Source of the DNA: Myxococcales bacterium
GTDB lineage: Bacteria > Myxococcota_A > Polyangia > Polyangiales > Ga0077539
Direction: 5' to 3'
DNA length: 64,000 bases
Assembly (NCBI GenBank): GCA_016793325.1
Contig: JAEUKI010000009.1
Location: forward strand, 124,001-188,000
Shown here: positions 63,028-64,000 of the stretch, in pieces
Layout: each line of letters opens with the position of its first letter
Numbering within the stretch: the first letter of the stretch is position 1
The notes under the pieces: model-generated
The model's input: the letters and a program-made list of their open reading frames with translations, nothing else
Told to the model about the DNA's origin: nothing
Database searches by the model: none
Made by a program: the position numbers and the translations under genes

Positions 63028-64000
63028 ATGCGACGATCGAGGGGACGAGCGACAACGATGACGGAGCCACTGCGACTGACCGCGGTCATCGCGCTCGCGC
63101 TGGCGATCGCCGGGTGTCCTGCGCCCACGGGGCGTCGGCGTGGAGCGCTCGACCAGGACGGGGGCGCGTGCTCGGTGACGAGCCTCCCGTTCACGGGCGA
63201 AGCGTGCCCGAGCGAGGGCGCGGGCTGTGACTTCAGCGTGCCGTGCGCGGCGACGTCTCGCGCGATCCATCGCTGCACGTGCGCCGGAGGTCGATGGCGT
63301 TGCACGACGCTCGCGTGCGAGCAGCTTTTGCCCGATGGAACGCTTCCCTGTCCGGCTGCGCGGACGCCGCAATCGATGAGCTTCGCGTGCGACCCGAGGC
63401 TCGCCGGGCGCACCTGTCCGCTCGCGCCCATCGTGTGTGCCGATCGCAGCCGCCCCACGCTCGAATGCACATGCGATGGAACGTATTGGCGCTGTTCCTT
63501 CGCGAACTGTGAGGAGCTCCCGACGTGGTCCGGCGTGACGATCGCGGGGCGCGTCTGCACGTCGGCGAGCGAGTGCTCCCCGCTCACGTGCGATGAATCG
63601 TTGGTTCGTGGCGGCGTGTGCTCGCGTCCGTGCGATCCCACAGCGACGAGGGCCTTGATCGCCGAGCGGTGCGCGTTCGCGCAGTGCGCTCGCTTCGGAG
63701 GCACCGTCGATCAACCCGCGGGAATCTGCGTCCGTCCGTGCACGCCCAACACCGGCGCATGCCCCGCTGGAACTGTGTGCAGCGACCTGGTCCCAGCGTC
63801 AGGCGCGACGCCCCCGTTCGGGTGTGTTCCGTTTTGTCGCGCAGACAATCAATGTCCGACTGGCCAGCGTTGCCGAACGGCGTCGGGTCAGTGCACGACC
63901 CGCGACGACGCCCCGGTGCTCCTCGAAGACGGGCAGCCGTGCACCGACGACCCGTCGCAGCCTTTTCGCTGTCGAGGGCGTTGTGTTCCTTCGAGCCACG
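63028..64000 (+). CDS. Cys-rich lipoprotein, array copy 3 (cut by window end)
   Basis: At least 324 residues, open to the window end. The ATG at 63028 follows GGGGAG by 8 bases; ATG 63058 is an alternative. The signal region LTAVIALALAIAGCP is nearly the same as in copy 2. The Cys blocks (CTCAGGRWRC, CDGTYWRC) repeat. It is the third member of the array and its C-terminus lies outside the window. Confidence 0.7.
   Translation, partial: MRRSRGRATTMTEPLRLTAVIALALAIAGCPAPTGRRRGALDQDGGACSVTSLPFTGEACPSEGAGCDFSVPCAATSRAIHRCTCAGGRWRCTTLACEQLLPDGTLPCPAARTPQSMSFACDPRLAGRTCPLAPIVCADRSRPTLECTCDGTYWRCSFANCEELPTWSGVTIAGRVCTSASECSPLTCDESLVRGGVCSRPCDPTATRALIAERCAFAQCARFGGTVDQPAGICVRPCTPNTGACPAGTVCSDLVPASGATPPFGCVPFCRADNQCPTGQRCRTASGQCTTRDDAPVLLEDGQPCTDDPSQPFRCRGRCVPSSH

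Noticed and set aside
46263..63088. Palindrome GACCGCGGTC seen several times (about 43224, 46263, 61751, 63079)
   Set aside because: Two cases lie in the paralogous signal sequences and the others inside genes. Without fixed position to starts it looks like codon bias, not an operator.

Overview
The window looks like chromosomal DNA of a large-genome, very GC-rich (about 68-70 % by eye) bacterium of the Myxococcota, most like the Polyangia/Sandaracinus group. This is inferred from content, not from a search. The signs are many secreted lipoproteins with Asp/Ala-rich linkers, two membrane-anchored Ser/Thr kinases, an FHA-GAF-sigma54 activator, a MopE-type metal-binding motif, tandem START/SRPBCC proteins and a split ATP synthase operon. 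GTG and TTG starts are common, and many starts overlap the upstream stop. I see no tRNA, rRNA, CRISPR array, insertion sequence or prophage.

Layout. 1-4.9 kb: the end of an unknown gene, a thioredoxin-like protein, an AblB-like acetyltransferase behind a strong promoter, a dihaem cytochrome lipoprotein and an SRPBCC lipoprotein. 5.1-9.6 kb: ATP synthase genes b', b, delta, alpha and gamma; beta, epsilon, a and c are not here. 9.6-14.4 kb: two tandem paralogues with a PARP-type zinc-finger-like N-terminus, an unknown membrane protein and a radical SAM protein. 14.3-22.5 kb: a metal-motif lipoprotein coupled to a tandem SRPBCC protein, pabB, a kelch-like lipoprotein, a third member of the zinc-finger-like family and an Asp-rich stalk lipoprotein. 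22.5-36.7 kb: signalling and surface proteins (kinase with duplicated external domains, sigma54 activator, second kinase), cysteine synthase and a small PDZ protein. 36.9-55.7 kb: housekeeping genes (PfkB kinase, uridine kinase, RsmE, U32 protease-like RlhA homologue) mixed with orphan membrane, secreted and regulatory proteins. 55.7-60.4 kb: a divergent cassette with two ketoacyl synthases (one with degenerate catalytic histidines), two acyl carrier proteins, a hotdog thioesterase and an unknown coupled protein. 60.4-64 kb: a tandem array of three Cys-rich lipoprotein paralogues, the last cut by the window end.

The two most interesting items are the three-member family with a PARP-finger-like N-terminus and a CPVLC core motif, and the minimal ketoacyl synthase/acyl carrier protein cassette. 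A third is a recurrent TA-x-x-x-T box placed 7-13 nt before start codons that lack a Shine-Dalgarno sequence, at about 16 genes. This suggests widespread leaderless or very short-leader transcription. No intergenic stretch exceeds 300 bases; the longest is the roughly 260-base divergent region before the acyl carrier protein genes.
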